64,000 nucleotides of DNA, taken from Gammaproteobacteria bacterium. GTDB taxonomy: Bacteria; Pseudomonadota; Gammaproteobacteria; Chromatiales; Chromatiaceae. The position numbers and the translations under genes are program-made. Below the pieces are notes generated by a model that saw only the letters and a list, made by a program, of their open reading frames with translations, was not told the origin of the DNA and did not search any database. Below are positions 34,815 through 44,251 of this stretch, one piece after another; position 1 is the stretch's first letter, and each line of letters opens with the position of its first letter. The stretch lies in contig JASBTJ010000002.1 in assembly GCA_030148485.1 (NCBI GenBank), positions 1-64,000 of the forward strand, read 5' to 3'.

Positions 34815-35837
34815 ATGCCCGCGACACCGCTGCCCAACGAAACCGCCCTGCTCTACGGCGATCTCGTCGACCTGCTGCTGCACGCCGCCTACCCTGGCCG
34901 AGGCGTGTCGTTCTTCACCCGCAAGATCAAGGGGCGGACGTACTGGTACGTGGAACTGGCGGTCGGCAAGGGCAAGCGCCAGGCCTACCTGGGTAGCGAC
35001 ACCCCGGCGTTGCGCGACACCATCGAACGAGCCCGCCAGCGCTATAGCGAGACCGCCGACAGCGGTACCGAGCGCAAGCGCCTGGTGTCCATGCTGGTCG
35101 CCGGCGATGCAAACACCGTCACCGCCCGCGAGGCGCGGATCTTCGAAGCCCTTGCGCAATCAGGCGCGTTCCTGGTCGGAGGCACCATCGTCGGCTCACA
35201 TGCCTTCGCCGCCATGGGCAACATGCTCGGCGTGCGCTGGGACAAACAGTCGACGCGCACCCAGGACATCGACCTTGCTGACGACTACCGCATCCACCTC
35301 GGCCTGCCCGCCCGCGAAGTGGACGTCGCAGCGGCCCTTAGAGCAGCCGACAAGGCCTTCTTCCCCGTCCCCGCGCTCGACCCGCGCCAGCCCTCCACGG
35401 CATTCAACGTCAAGGGCGAGACCATGCGCGTGGACGTACTCACACCACTGGTCGGCAAGCCGCCTGCGGGCCCCATCGCCCTGCGCTCGCTCAAGGCCAG
35501 CGCCGAGCCGGTACGATTCCTCGACTACCTGCTCGAGGACACGCAACCGGCAGCGATCGCGTTCGGTGAAGGGATCCTGATGAACATACCCTCGCCGGCG
35601 CGCTTCGCCCTGCACAAGCTGGTGCTGTCCCAGCGCCGACCCCCGGCCCAGGCCGCGAAGGGCAGCAAGGACATCCTCCAAGCCACCAGCCTGCTGGAAG
35701 TCCTGGCCGAGCAACGCCCAGGCGATATCGACGTCGCGCTGGGCGCCGCCGAGTCCATGCCCGACCGATTCCGCCAGCAACTGGCTCAGGGCGCGAGTCG
35801 ACTCCCCACGGAACTGCGCGCACTGATCCATCTATGA
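34815..35837 (+). CDS. GSU2403-family nucleotidyltransferase-fold protein
   Basis: The 340-residue protein matches the NTP_transf_8 (GSU2403) family. An N-terminal helical region with a SFFTRKIKGRTYWYVEL strand pair is followed by a nucleotidyltransferase core with VGGTIVGSHAFAAMGNMLGV and TQDIDLADD, whose Asp-x-Asp would bind metal. The C-terminal part (FALHKLVLSQRRP, GSKDILQATSLLEVL) resembles substrate-binding helices. The biological role is unknown. It sits 112 bp after the HepT-like gene on the same strand, and no signal peptide is present. A link with the toxin-antitoxin pair is possible but unproven. Confidence 0.72.
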   Translation: MPATPLPNETALLYGDLVDLLLHAAYPGRGVSFFTRKIKGRTYWYVELAVGKGKRQAYLGSDTPALRDTIERARQRYSETADSGTERKRLVSMLVAGDANTVTAREARIFEALAQSGAFLVGGTIVGSHAFAAMGNMLGVRWDKQSTRTQDIDLADDYRIHLGLPAREVDVAAALRAADKAFFPVPALDPRQPSTAFNVKGETMRVDVLTPLVGKPPAGPIALRSLKASAEPVRFLDYLLEDTQPAAIAFGEGILMNIPSPARFALHKLVLSQRRPPAQAAKGSKDILQATSLLEVLAEQRPGDIDVALGAAESMPDRFRQQLAQGASRLPTELRALIHL

Positions 35838-35903
35838 CCGTCTCGTGCGACAATCGGGCTCAAATCCGGAAACCAGACGCCCGACAAACAGGCTCACGCC
35901 CAA

Positions 35904-36110
35904 CGCATCTACTTACCCCCTCTCCCCCGGGAGAGGGGGTGAGGTGAGGGCCGACGCATCTACTTAGCCCCTCTCCCCCCGGGAGCGGGGTTGAGGTGAG
36001 GGCCGACGCATCTACTTAGCCCCCCTCCCCCCGGGAGCGGGGTTGAGGTGAGGGCCGACGCATCTACTTAGCCCCTCTCCCCCCTGGAGAGGGGTTGGGG
36101 TGAGGGCCGA
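35904..36110 (+). repeat. Four tandem copies of a 52-bp hairpin repeat
   Basis: Units start at 35904 (51 bp), 35955, 36007 and 36059 (52 bp each). Each begins CGCATCTACTTA, holds a hairpin of the type CCCCTCTCCCCCCGGGAG, and ends GAGGTGAGGGCCGA. The CCTCTCCC...GGGAGAGGGG...GTGAGGG motif is a widespread proteobacterial intergenic hairpin. Four head-to-tail copies fill most of the 303-bp gap between the nucleotidyltransferase gene and fcl. Apart from these repeats I see only the fcl ribosome region there. Confidence 0.85.
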
Positions 36111-36140
36111 CACGAGGCAACCAAGCAGAACCAACCCACT

Positions 36141-37097
36141 ATGACCACCTTCAAAGAAGACAAAAACGCCAAGATCTACGTCGCCGGCCACCGCGGCATG
36201 GTGGGTTCCGCCATCGTGCGCGCCCTGCAGGCACGCGGCTACGACAACATCGTCACCCGCACCAGCCGGGAACTGGACCTGCGCGACCAGGCCGCGGTGC
36301 GCGCCTTCTTCGAAACGGAGAAACCCGCCTACGTGTTCCTGGCCGCCGCCAAGGTGGGCGGCATCGTCGCCAACGACAGCTACCCCGCCGAATTCATCCA
36401 CGACAACCTGGTCATCGAAACCAACGTCATCCACGCCGCCCACCTGACCGGCGTGAACAAACTGCTGTTCCTGGGCAGCACCTGCATCTATCCCAAGATG
36501 GCCCCGCAGCCGCTGAAGGAGGAATACCTGCTCACCGGCCCACTGGAGCCCACCAACGAATGGTACGCCGTGGCCAAGATCGCCGGCATCAAGCTATGCC
36601 AGGCCTACCGCCGCCAGTACGGCGACGACTATATCTCCGCCATGCCCACCAACCTGTACGGCCCCGGCGACAACTTCGACCTGGAAAAGTCGCACGTGGT
36701 CCCGGCCATGATCCGCAAGATGCACGAAGCCAAACAACGCGGCGACGCCAACGTCACCCTGTGGGGCACCGGCGCGCCACTGCGCGAATTCCTGCACGTG
36801 GACGACCTGGCCGACGCGCTGTGCTTCCTGATGGAAAGCTACACCGGCGAATCCCACGTCAACGTCGGCGTCGGCAAGGACATCACCATCCGCGAACTGG
36901 CCGAGACCATCAAGGACATCACCGGCTTTCAGGGCGAACTGATCTTCGACACCAGCAAGCCCGACGGAACGCCGCGCAAACTGGTGGATACCGGGATGAT
37001 CAACGGCATGGGATGGGAGGCGCAGATCGGGTTGAAGGACGGGTTGGCGCAGGCTTATCGGTGGTTTCTCGACAACATTACGGATTTCCGCGGATAA
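36141..37097 (+). CDS. fcl: GDP-L-fucose synthase
   Basis: Fcl (WcaG) epimerises and reduces the Gmd product to GDP-L-fucose. Blocks are [18 protein letters not shown] (NADP site), [56 protein letters not shown] (catalytic Tyr-Lys), [12 protein letters not shown] and HVDDLADAL. The 318-residue length is normal. It is separated from gmd by the rhamnose genes, wecB, the toxin-antitoxin pair and the tandem repeats. Confidence 0.95.
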   Translation: MTTFKEDKNAKIYVAGHRGMVGSAIVRALQARGYDNIVTRTSRELDLRDQAAVRAFFETEKPAYVFLAAAKVGGIVANDSYPAEFIHDNLVIETNVIHAAHLTGVNKLLFLGSTCIYPKMAPQPLKEEYLLTGPLEPTNEWYAVAKIAGIKLCQAYRRQYGDDYISAMPTNLYGPGDNFDLEKSHVVPAMIRKMHEAKQRGDANVTLWGTGAPLREFLHVDDLADALCFLMESYTGESHVNVGVGKDITIRELAETIKDITGFQGELIFDTSKPDGTPRKLVDTGMINGMGWEAQIGLKDGLAQAYRWFLDNITDFRG

Positions 37098-37133
37098 GCC
37101 CGTCGTGACAGCGGCCCCCGGACCAGCCACGAC

Positions 37134-38264
37134 GTGACCACCCAGGACTACCACCAACTCCTTGCCAACATGCTGTCCGGGACCCGGTCCGAGTCCTGGC
37201 CGGCCTGGGCCGGCATCGACGTACCGGCCTTCATCGCGTCATGCGCCGCCAACGGCGTCACTGCCCTGATCCACGACCAGCTGTCCAGGCTGCCACAGCA
37301 GACACGCCCACCCGAAACCCTGCTTGGCGCACTGCGCAATGCCAGTACCCACAGCGTGGTGTTCGAGAACCAGCACGCCCGCCTGCTCGGCAAAATCGGC
37401 GACTGCCTTGCCGCGGCCGGCATCCAGCCGCTGGTATTCAAAGGTAGCGCCCTTGCCTACCAGATATATGATCCGCCATTCACACGCGAGCGTTGCGATA
37501 CAGACCTGCTGTTCGACGGTAGGCAGACCGCACTGACCGCCGTGGAAATACTGACCAGGGAACTCGACTTCAAGGCCTATAACACTGCAGAAGGCAGCCT
37601 GCTCAGCTATGAAAAGGCCATCCACAAGACGGACGCCATCGGCATCTACCACGAGTTGGATATCCACTGGCAGATCAGCAACAACAACGTCTACGGCAAG
37701 GCCTTCAGCTACCAGGAACTGTACGGGCGCGGCATCACCACCATTATCGGCGGGCACCGCTTCCAGACACCGGCTGCCGTCGATGCGCTGGTCATTGCAT
37801 GCTTGCACCGCATGGCAAACATGACCGAAGGCACCGAGAACCGCCTGATCTGGCTGTACGACATACGTCAGATAAGCAACATCCTGGATGACCGGGACTG
37901 GCAGCAACTGCTGCAGCGCGTTACTCAGAAGCAGGTCGCACATGCCTGCCTGGACGGTATCGTCGCCGCACAGACACTGTTCGGCACACGACTTCCGCCG
38001 CAGCACATGGCAACGCTCGAACAGGCTGCATCCCGGGAGGCTACCCCAACGCTGTTCCTGCAGCCGGGGGCCCGCACCTTTATGGGCAACGTCATGGCGC
38101 TGCCCGGCTGGCGCCTGCGGGCGCAGCTCGTGCTACAGACGCTGTTCCCGCCACTCGCCTACATGCAGGGGAAGTATCGCTTTCGCACCGTCCTGTTGGC
38201 GCCGCTCTACTACGCCTGGCGGATCGTTGCCGGCGTGACCAAGAGCCTGAGGCGCAGCCGATGA
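37134..38264 (+). CDS. Nucleotidyltransferase-fold protein of polysaccharide loci (NTP_transf_5-like)
   Basis: The 376-residue protein from a GTG start fits the NTP_transf_5 family commonly found in exopolysaccharide and O-antigen clusters. The core is PLVFKGSALAYQIYDPPFTRERCDTDLLFDGRQ, with a D-x-D-type metal site, and HELDIHWQISNNNVYG follows. The enzymatic role in these loci is not established; transfer of a nucleotide or phosphate to a glycan is a guess from the fold. Its stop overlaps the next gene (ATGA), tying it to the glycosyltransferase operon. Confidence 0.72.
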   Translation: MTTQDYHQLLANMLSGTRSESWPAWAGIDVPAFIASCAANGVTALIHDQLSRLPQQTRPPETLLGALRNASTHSVVFENQHARLLGKIGDCLAAAGIQPLVFKGSALAYQIYDPPFTRERCDTDLLFDGRQTALTAVEILTRELDFKAYNTAEGSLLSYEKAIHKTDAIGIYHELDIHWQISNNNVYGKAFSYQELYGRGITTIIGGHRFQTPAAVDALVIACLHRMANMTEGTENRLIWLYDIRQISNILDDRDWQQLLQRVTQKQVAHACLDGIVAAQTLFGTRLPPQHMATLEQAASREATPTLFLQPGARTFMGNVMALPGWRLRAQLVLQTLFPPLAYMQGKYRFRTVLLAPLYYAWRIVAGVTKSLRRSR

Positions 38265-39466
38265 AACTGATCTTCGTGAACCGCTTCTTCTATCCGGATC
38301 ATTCCGCTACGGCGCAAATGCTCACTGACCTGGCCTTCGACCTGGCCGACATGGGCTGGCCGGTACACGTGGTGACCAGTCGACTCCGCTATGACGACCC
38401 GACAGCCGACCTGCCAGCCGTCGAATGCCAGCACGGCGTGCATATCCACCGGGTGTGGACGCCCCGCTTTGGCAGAAGCTCCCTGATCGGCCGGCTATTC
38501 GACTACGCGGGCTTCTATCTAATGGCCACCCGTCAGCTCTGGCAGACTACCGCCCGCGGCGACATGGTGATCGCCAAGACCGACCCGCCACTAATCTCCG
38601 TACCGGCTGCCTGGGTGGCCCGGCGACGCGACGCAAAGCTCATCAACTGGCTGCAGGACCTGTTTCCGGAGGTCGCACGGGCCGCTGGCATCCGAGGACT
38701 GAGCGGGCGCATTTACATCCTGCTCAAGAAATTGCGCAACCGATCCCTCGCCGGCGCGACGGCAAACGTCGCCATCGGTCGGCGCATGCGCGAAATCCTG
38801 CTGGCCGCCGGCAGCCCGGCGGACCGCGTCCACATCATTCCCAACTGGGCCGATGGCGAAGCGATCCGCCCGATTCCCCAGGCACAGAACACGCTGCGCG
38901 ACGCTTGGGGGCTGGAAGGTAAATTCGTGGTCGGCTATTCCGGGAACATGGGGCGCACCCACGAGTTCGACACCATGCTTGATGCAGCCGAACGACTGCT
39001 CGACCAGCTCGACATCTGCTTTCTGTTCATCGGTGCTGGCGCCCAGAAGGGACACGTGGAAGCCGAAGTCGCCAAGCGGCAGCTAAGCAACGTAGTATTC
39101 AAGCCGTACCAACCGCGCGACCAACTGCACCTCAGCCTGTCGTGCGCCGACGCGCACATCGCGGTGCTGCGACCGGAATTCGAGGGCCTGGTCCTGCCCA
39201 GCAAGATCTACGGTATTCTCGCTGCTGGACGGCCGTTGCTGTTCATCGGCGACCCGGAGGGCGATACAGCTACCGAATTCGTCGCCAGCGGTGCCGCGCT
39301 TGCCTGCCCAATCGGAGACGCCTCGTCCCTGGCGGCAAACGTCCTCCGGATCAGGGACACCCTGCATGGGCCCATGGGCCGCCAGGCGCGTAGAACGCTG
39401 GAAGACAGCTACGAACGAAAGCGGGTCGCCCGCAAATGGGACCAGCTACTACGGCACTCTGAATGA
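38261..39466 (+). CDS. Glycosyltransferase family 4 protein
   Basis: The 401-residue GT-B enzyme of the GT4/WbuB type begins with VNRFFYPDHSATAQMLTDLAFDLADMGWPVHVVTSR. The C-terminal donor domain has VIPNWADGEAIRPIP, VVGYSGNMGRTHEFDTML and LVLPSKIYGILAAGRPLLFIGDPEGD. WbuB-type enzymes transfer sugars such as FucNAc during O-antigen assembly at the cytoplasmic membrane; specificity here is unknown. It starts inside the preceding stop (ATGA) and has the high GC of the 5' part of the locus. Confidence 0.88.
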   Translation: MKLIFVNRFFYPDHSATAQMLTDLAFDLADMGWPVHVVTSRLRYDDPTADLPAVECQHGVHIHRVWTPRFGRSSLIGRLFDYAGFYLMATRQLWQTTARGDMVIAKTDPPLISVPAAWVARRRDAKLINWLQDLFPEVARAAGIRGLSGRIYILLKKLRNRSLAGATANVAIGRRMREILLAAGSPADRVHIIPNWADGEAIRPIPQAQNTLRDAWGLEGKFVVGYSGNMGRTHEFDTMLDAAERLLDQLDICFLFIGAGAQKGHVEAEVAKRQLSNVVFKPYQPRDQLHLSLSCADAHIAVLRPEFEGLVLPSKIYGILAAGRPLLFIGDPEGDTATEFVASGAALACPIGDASSLAANVLRIRDTLHGPMGRQARRTLEDSYERKRVARKWDQLLRHSE

Positions 39467-39577
39467 CGCATCCAGTACAACAAGGCTACCGCAACGCACG
39501 ATGCACCACGCCGGCCGGAGCAACCCGCCGGTGGCCGTTGCCGGACACCACCACAACCCGGGGTTTCACGTAACACC

Positions 39578-40831
39578 ATGGCTCGCGTACACGTAGCCCA
39601 GATGGGTGCCAGATTGCACTTCACCGTTCCGTTATGCCATCAGCGCAACGGTGATCTTGCCGCCCTTTATACCGACATCTTCATTCAGCCGGACTCGCTA
39701 TTAGGTCGTGTAAAAAACGGCGCGGCTGCTCGTTTTATGGGCACGAACGTGAAGCGTATGCTCGGCAGAGGAGTTGCAGGAATCCCGCCGGACAAGGTGT
39801 TCAGTTATCCACTATTCGGTATACAGGCTTGGGCCAAGCGTCGTAAAGCTGTGCACCCAGACGACTTGTCGCTCCTGAACACCAGGCTGTCTAGCAACTT
39901 TGCCAAAAAGATTGTAAACACGGGCAGCATTCGCGACGGAGACATCGTGTGGTCTTTTACGGACTTCACTCTCGAGCTGCACGAGTCGCTGCAATCACCG
40001 ACGATCCGCGTCATGGATCAGTGCTTGGCCGCGCGAAAAACCTATAGATTGATCATGGCCGAAGAGGGCGAGAAGTGGGAGGACTGGGCGATCGGTCACG
40101 CCCTGACGGGCCCAGACCCGCTCGAAGAAAAACAGCAACTTGAATGGGAATCATCCAACCTGATAGTCGCGCCTTCAGATTTCGTAAAACAAAGCCTGCT
40201 CGATAATGGCGTTCCTGCACGCAAGATAGTGAAGGTACCGTACTGTGTCGACACCGCCAATTACACCCCGAGGAGGCGATACCGCACTTCCGGCCCATTG
40301 AACGTATTATTCGCGGGTGAGGTTGGCCTCCGAAAAGGCGCACACTATCTGCTACAAGCAGCGAAAAAGCTGGGCTCGTTGCCAGTAAATATCCGGCTAA
40401 TCGGGGGCATCGCACTACGCGACGACAAGCTAGCACTTTACCAGGATCACCTGGACATTCTAGGCCCTGTGCCACGGTCGGAAGTTGCTCTACATCATGA
40501 GTGGGCGGACATTTTCGTGCTCCCCTCGTTAGTCGAAGGATCTGCACAAGTAATCTATGAAGCGCTTTCGTCCGGGTTACCTGTTGTCTGCACACCAAAC
40601 GCTGGCGCACCGATTACGCATGGAGTAGAAGGCCAAGTCATCGAGCCGCGCAACATAGATGCCCTCATCGACGCCATCGCCAATTATATCCGGGACCCCG
40701 AACTACTGGAAAGACACTCGCTCGCAGCCATTAACCTCAGGCCAGCGTTGGACATTCAACGCTACCAGCACGACATATCTGGACTGGTAAAACGCGCGGA
40801 ACTGATCCCTCCGACGTTCCAAGAGCGGTAG
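39578..40831 (+). CDS. Glycosyltransferase family 4 protein
   Basis: The 417-residue GT-B glycosyltransferase has donor-domain features: KVPYCVDTANYTP, LNVLFAGEVGLRKGAHYLLQAAKKLG, LGPVPRSEVALHHEWADIFVLPSLVEGSAQVIYEALSSGLPVVCTPNAG, with the E-x7-E-type motif in the last block. The acceptor and sugar are unknown. Codon use and base composition become visibly more AT-rich from this gene on, pointing to a different origin from the genes upstream. The membrane polymerase gene follows 10 bp downstream. Confidence 0.87.
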   Translation: MARVHVAQMGARLHFTVPLCHQRNGDLAALYTDIFIQPDSLLGRVKNGAAARFMGTNVKRMLGRGVAGIPPDKVFSYPLFGIQAWAKRRKAVHPDDLSLLNTRLSSNFAKKIVNTGSIRDGDIVWSFTDFTLELHESLQSPTIRVMDQCLAARKTYRLIMAEEGEKWEDWAIGHALTGPDPLEEKQQLEWESSNLIVAPSDFVKQSLLDNGVPARKIVKVPYCVDTANYTPRRRYRTSGPLNVLFAGEVGLRKGAHYLLQAAKKLGSLPVNIRLIGGIALRDDKLALYQDHLDILGPVPRSEVALHHEWADIFVLPSLVEGSAQVIYEALSSGLPVVCTPNAGAPITHGVEGQVIEPRNIDALIDAIANYIRDPELLERHSLAAINLRPALDIQRYQHDISGLVKRAELIPPTFQER

Positions 40832-40841
40832 CGACATCACC

Positions 40842-42212
40842 ATGACCTCATCTCTACTTGCGGACTCGTTGATCGTTTTGATTCTCGCGCTGATGGCCGG
40901 CCATGCCGTTTACGTCAACAACAAGCGTGGCTGGCTCGCCTTCGACCCGTTAAACGCCTTCTGGGCAGGTGCTGTGGTCATCTACGTCCTGCAACCTATC
41001 GAGTTCGGTTCGATTCTGGTTCGCTGGTATGGCGTAGAAGTTCTTGAAGAAACCCTTGTGTGGGTGATTTTCGGATTGGTGTTCGTGATCATCGGCTATG
41101 AATCCAAACTTGGCGTGGGGTGGAGCAGACGAATCCCGGCGGTTCCTGAGTCGCTAAACCCAAACAAGCTATTCATCGCTGGCATGGCACTGACGGCTCT
41201 CGGCACCTTGTCCTATGCCGCCATTATCGCAGCGGCTGGAGGATTGGACGAATGGGCAAGCATCGGGCGCGCGAAAGCCGCAGCGAGACTTGTGTCTGGT
41301 TACGTCGGGACACTTCAAGTGTTAGTGCCCGCGGGCCTCGGGCTTATGCTATTTCATGTCGAAATGCATCGAGCCCCCCCTTTGCGCCGCCTTCTTATCT
41401 GGGCCGCCAGCTTCTTTTTACTTCTGTTCTTCTTCTATATAGGATCCCGGTCTCGGCTAATCGGATTCACGGTGTTGATGCTCACTGCATACTACCTTCC
41501 TCGCCGGATAAACCCACCAATAAGTTTAATTAGTTTGTTGTTTGTCGTGCTACTGGTTACGAGTACGTTAATGGGTCTGTATCGAGACCAATTCCAGAAC
41601 TTCGAAGTGAACCTAAGCTCAGAAGACATCGGCACCGCGATTGAGCACACCCTGCCTTCAATTACTGGAAATTCCAGCACGCTTGAGCGAATACAAGTCT
41701 CCAGGGGAATCGAATTTAGCTGCACCTTAGCTGCCGTAGACCTCGTACCCGACGACGTCCCCTATAACTACGGGTACTCCCAGCTAGAATTCGTCACGCG
41801 CTTTATTCCAAGAGCGATTTGGCCCGACAAGATGTACCCACATTACGAAGCCTTCACTCCCATCTATGCAAAAGCAGGCCTTTCAGATAAATGGGTACCG
41901 AATGTCTCTCGGCCTATACTTCAAGGACCAGCCTTCGGATACATTGGTCACTGGTATGCCGTGGGTGGGGGCGTAGCGCTTGTCATCGCCGGCATCCTAA
42001 CCGGCGCGCTATACCGCACCCTCCGCGAGTGGTTTACCACACATTGGGGGGAAGGACACATACTGATCTACTCGAGTATGATCATCATCGGATTCAATGA
42101 TGCTGTAGCTACACCATTTTTCTGGCTGTTTAACCTTCCGTTCGTCATTGGCGGCGTCTATATCACAACAAAGCTGTGTGCAGAGAAACCGCCAATCAGA
42201 CAACCCGCGTGA
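40842..42212 (+). CDS. Oligosaccharide repeat unit polymerase-like membrane protein (Wzy type)
   Basis: This 456-residue polytopic protein has about 11 hydrophobic segments, starting LIVLILALMAGHAVYV and ending LFNLPFVIGGVYITTKL. A long non-membrane loop with RFIPRAIWPDKMYPHYEAFTP lies before the last helices, as in Wzy/O-antigen polymerases. Polymerisation of lipid-linked repeat units in the periplasmic face is the likely role. A second Wzy/WaaL-like protein is encoded at 50080, so one may be polymerase and the other ligase. Confidence 0.75.
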   Translation: MTSSLLADSLIVLILALMAGHAVYVNNKRGWLAFDPLNAFWAGAVVIYVLQPIEFGSILVRWYGVEVLEETLVWVIFGLVFVIIGYESKLGVGWSRRIPAVPESLNPNKLFIAGMALTALGTLSYAAIIAAAGGLDEWASIGRAKAAARLVSGYVGTLQVLVPAGLGLMLFHVEMHRAPPLRRLLIWAASFFLLLFFFYIGSRSRLIGFTVLMLTAYYLPRRINPPISLISLLFVVLLVTSTLMGLYRDQFQNFEVNLSSEDIGTAIEHTLPSITGNSSTLERIQVSRGIEFSCTLAAVDLVPDDVPYNYGYSQLEFVTRFIPRAIWPDKMYPHYEAFTPIYAKAGLSDKWVPNVSRPILQGPAFGYIGHWYAVGGGVALVIAGILTGALYRTLREWFTTHWGEGHILIYSSMIIIGFNDAVATPFFWLFNLPFVIGGVYITTKLCAEKPPIRQPA

Positions 42213-42234
42213 CACAATCGCTCACCAAATAAAC

Positions 42235-43026
42235 ATGATACTTCGAGTACGGAATAAGTTACGACATACGGCGCTACGCGGGGTCTACAACTACCTTAGA
42301 CACTTAAGGAAAAACCCTGCAGACGTCTACATGGCCTCCTACCCAAAGTCCGGGAATACTTGGCTGAAGATGATGCTAGCGAGCATTATCTGTGATGAAG
42401 ACACCAGCTTCGATAAGGCAGAAGAGTTGCTTCCGTCCATTGGGCATCCACGCCCCAATCACGCTTATCTTGACGGCGGCGGCATCATTATAAAAACGCA
42501 CGAACGCCACCGGCGAGACTACAAGAAAGCCGTTTACCTAGTCAGAGATGGGCGCGATGTATACGTATCTTACTACCATTTCTACTTGAGAAGCGGGGTG
42601 GACTACGGCTCACTGCAGAACTTTGTGAGACGCCATCTGGATAGCGGAATAGACGTATACGGACCATGGCACAAGCATGTCCAAGAATGGATTGACGCGA
42701 GTCGAAACAACCCGGACATACTGATCGCGAAATACGAAGACCTACGCAGCAATACGCTCTCGGAAATGCAACGGATATGCGATCATCTTCGTCTGCCACA
42801 CTCCGCCGAAAACATTCAAACTGCGATCACGCGGAATGCGCTCAAGAAAATGCAGAACAAGGAATATTCCAGCACCACTGTAAACGCGGGACGGCAACGA
42901 GACATCCCATTCGCTCGAAAGGGTGCAATCGGCGAATGGCGAGAGTGTTTTCCCGACGAGCTTGCCACGGCTTTTCGTGACCGCGCGCGCGCGGTTTTAC
43001 AACAGCTAGAATATCCACTCGACTAA
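42235..43026 (+). CDS. Sulfotransferase domain protein
   Basis: The ~263-residue protein has PAPS-dependent sulfotransferase motifs: the 5'-phosphosulfate loop YPKSGNTWLKMML and the 3'-phosphate site YLVRDGRDVYVSYYHFYLR, then AKYEDLRSN and a C-terminal RKGAIGEWRECF segment (the RKG-x-x-G-x-W hallmark). It would sulfate a sugar or other acceptor, here probably the glycan. ATG 42235 was taken because the longer frame overlaps the polymerase gene end. It lacks a signal peptide. Confidence 0.85.
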   Translation: MILRVRNKLRHTALRGVYNYLRHLRKNPADVYMASYPKSGNTWLKMMLASIICDEDTSFDKAEELLPSIGHPRPNHAYLDGGGIIIKTHERHRRDYKKAVYLVRDGRDVYVSYYHFYLRSGVDYGSLQNFVRRHLDSGIDVYGPWHKHVQEWIDASRNNPDILIAKYEDLRSNTLSEMQRICDHLRLPHSAENIQTAITRNALKKMQNKEYSSTTVNAGRQRDIPFARKGAIGEWRECFPDELATAFRDRARAVLQQLEYPLD

Positions 43027-43082
43027 ACGCCATCGCCACTTCACGGCAGATTCAACAATCGACAGCCAGGGAACCCTGACGC

Positions 43083-44228
43083 GTGAATATCTCCCATGTT
43101 TCTGCATCCATCGGACATGATTCGGGAGGCGTGGGTGAAGTCGTGATTAATCTTGCGCGTCACCAGCACGCCCTTGGAGCGGTATCATCCATCGTGACGC
43201 TTCAGAACAACAATGCGTCGCTGGCGATGCCCAGCGTCGCCCCCCTCCGCGTTGCGCTCTTACATGCAAAGGGGCCTCGACAATTTGGCTATGCTGAAGG
43301 ATTCAGCAGCCACTTGGCCGATCAGGCCCCAAGCATCTTGCATTCACATGGATTATGGATGTATCCCTCATACGGCAGTCACCGTTATGCCCAAAAGACA
43401 GGCACACCTGAGGTCATCTCGCCTCACGGGATGCTTGACTCATGGGCACTAAAAAGCTCGCACGCTAAGAAAGCTCTAGCCCTAAAATTATTCGAGTATA
43501 AGCATCTAGCGTCTGCGAAATGCATCCACGCGTTATGTGATAGCGAACGGCAGGCCATACGCGATCTCAACCTCAGAAACCCGATCTGTGTGATCCCAAA
43601 TGGTGTTATAACCCCAACCATAGAGTCGCCCGAAACTCACGACAAGAATATCTTGCTCTTCCTCGGGCGCATCCACCCCAAGAAGGGCTTGCAGCCCCTA
43701 ATTCAGGCAATCGAGCTTGTAGCATCGCATGCCCGCAACAACAATTGGGCCTTATGGATTGCAGGCTGGGACCAGGGCGGCCATCAAGCAGAACTTGAGA
43801 AACGGACGATTCGATCGGGAATTGCCGATATCGTCGAATTCATCGGCCCTAAGTTCGATGCCGACAAACGACGCGTTTACGCCGCTGCCTCGGCCTTTGT
43901 TTTACCGTCGTTCAGCGAAGGTCTTCCCATGACCGTTTTAGAAGCCTGGGCTCATGGTTTGCCGACACTCATCACCCGCCACTGCAACCTTGTGGGCGCC
44001 TATGCCGCAGGCGCCGCGATCGAAATAAGCACGGAGCCACGCGATATTGCATCCGTGTTGATTCGATTGTTTGGAATGTCGCACGCAGAACTCGGCGCCA
44101 TCGGCGCTAACGCTAAGCAACTTGCGCAACAGCAATATGACTGGGAGAGCATCGCGGGTCAATTTTTGACAACTTATGCTTGGCTGCTTGGTGACAGCGA
44201 ACGACCAACATATGTAGACATCGCGTAA
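43083..44228 (+). CDS. Glycosyltransferase family 4 protein
   Basis: The 381-residue GT-B enzyme starts at GTG. The acceptor domain has the GGVGEVVINLARHQ glycine-rich loop and ISPHGMLDSWALKSSHAKKALALKLFEYKHL. The donor domain has VIPNGV, ILLFLGRIHPKKGLQPLIQAI and FVLPSFSEGLPMTVLEAWAHGLPTLIT. HGMLDxWAL is typical of WcaL/GumH-like surface polysaccharide glycosyltransferases. Sugar specificity is unknown. It belongs to the plus-strand block and precedes the acetyltransferase by 23 bp. Confidence 0.88.
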   Translation: MNISHVSASIGHDSGGVGEVVINLARHQHALGAVSSIVTLQNNNASLAMPSVAPLRVALLHAKGPRQFGYAEGFSSHLADQAPSILHSHGLWMYPSYGSHRYAQKTGTPEVISPHGMLDSWALKSSHAKKALALKLFEYKHLASAKCIHALCDSERQAIRDLNLRNPICVIPNGVITPTIESPETHDKNILLFLGRIHPKKGLQPLIQAIELVASHARNNNWALWIAGWDQGGHQAELEKRTIRSGIADIVEFIGPKFDADKRRVYAAASAFVLPSFSEGLPMTVLEAWAHGLPTLITRHCNLVGAYAAGAAIEISTEPRDIASVLIRLFGMSHAELGAIGANAKQLAQQQYDWESIAGQFLTTYAWLLGDSERPTYVDIA

Positions 44229-44251
44229 CACACGGAACGAAACGACCTACA

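Noticed and set aside
34724-34996. Arg/His-rich 90-residue frame between the HepT-like and GSU2403-type genes
   Set aside because: It overlaps the start of the GSU2403-type gene, has skewed composition and no recognisable features.
35904-36110. CRISPR array
   Set aside because: The four units are contiguous near-identical tandem copies without unique spacers, and no cas genes are present.
40842-42212. Assigning the symbols wzy or waaL to the two polymerase/ligase-type proteins
   Set aside because: Both are polytopic and the families are not separable by eye; only general calls are supported.
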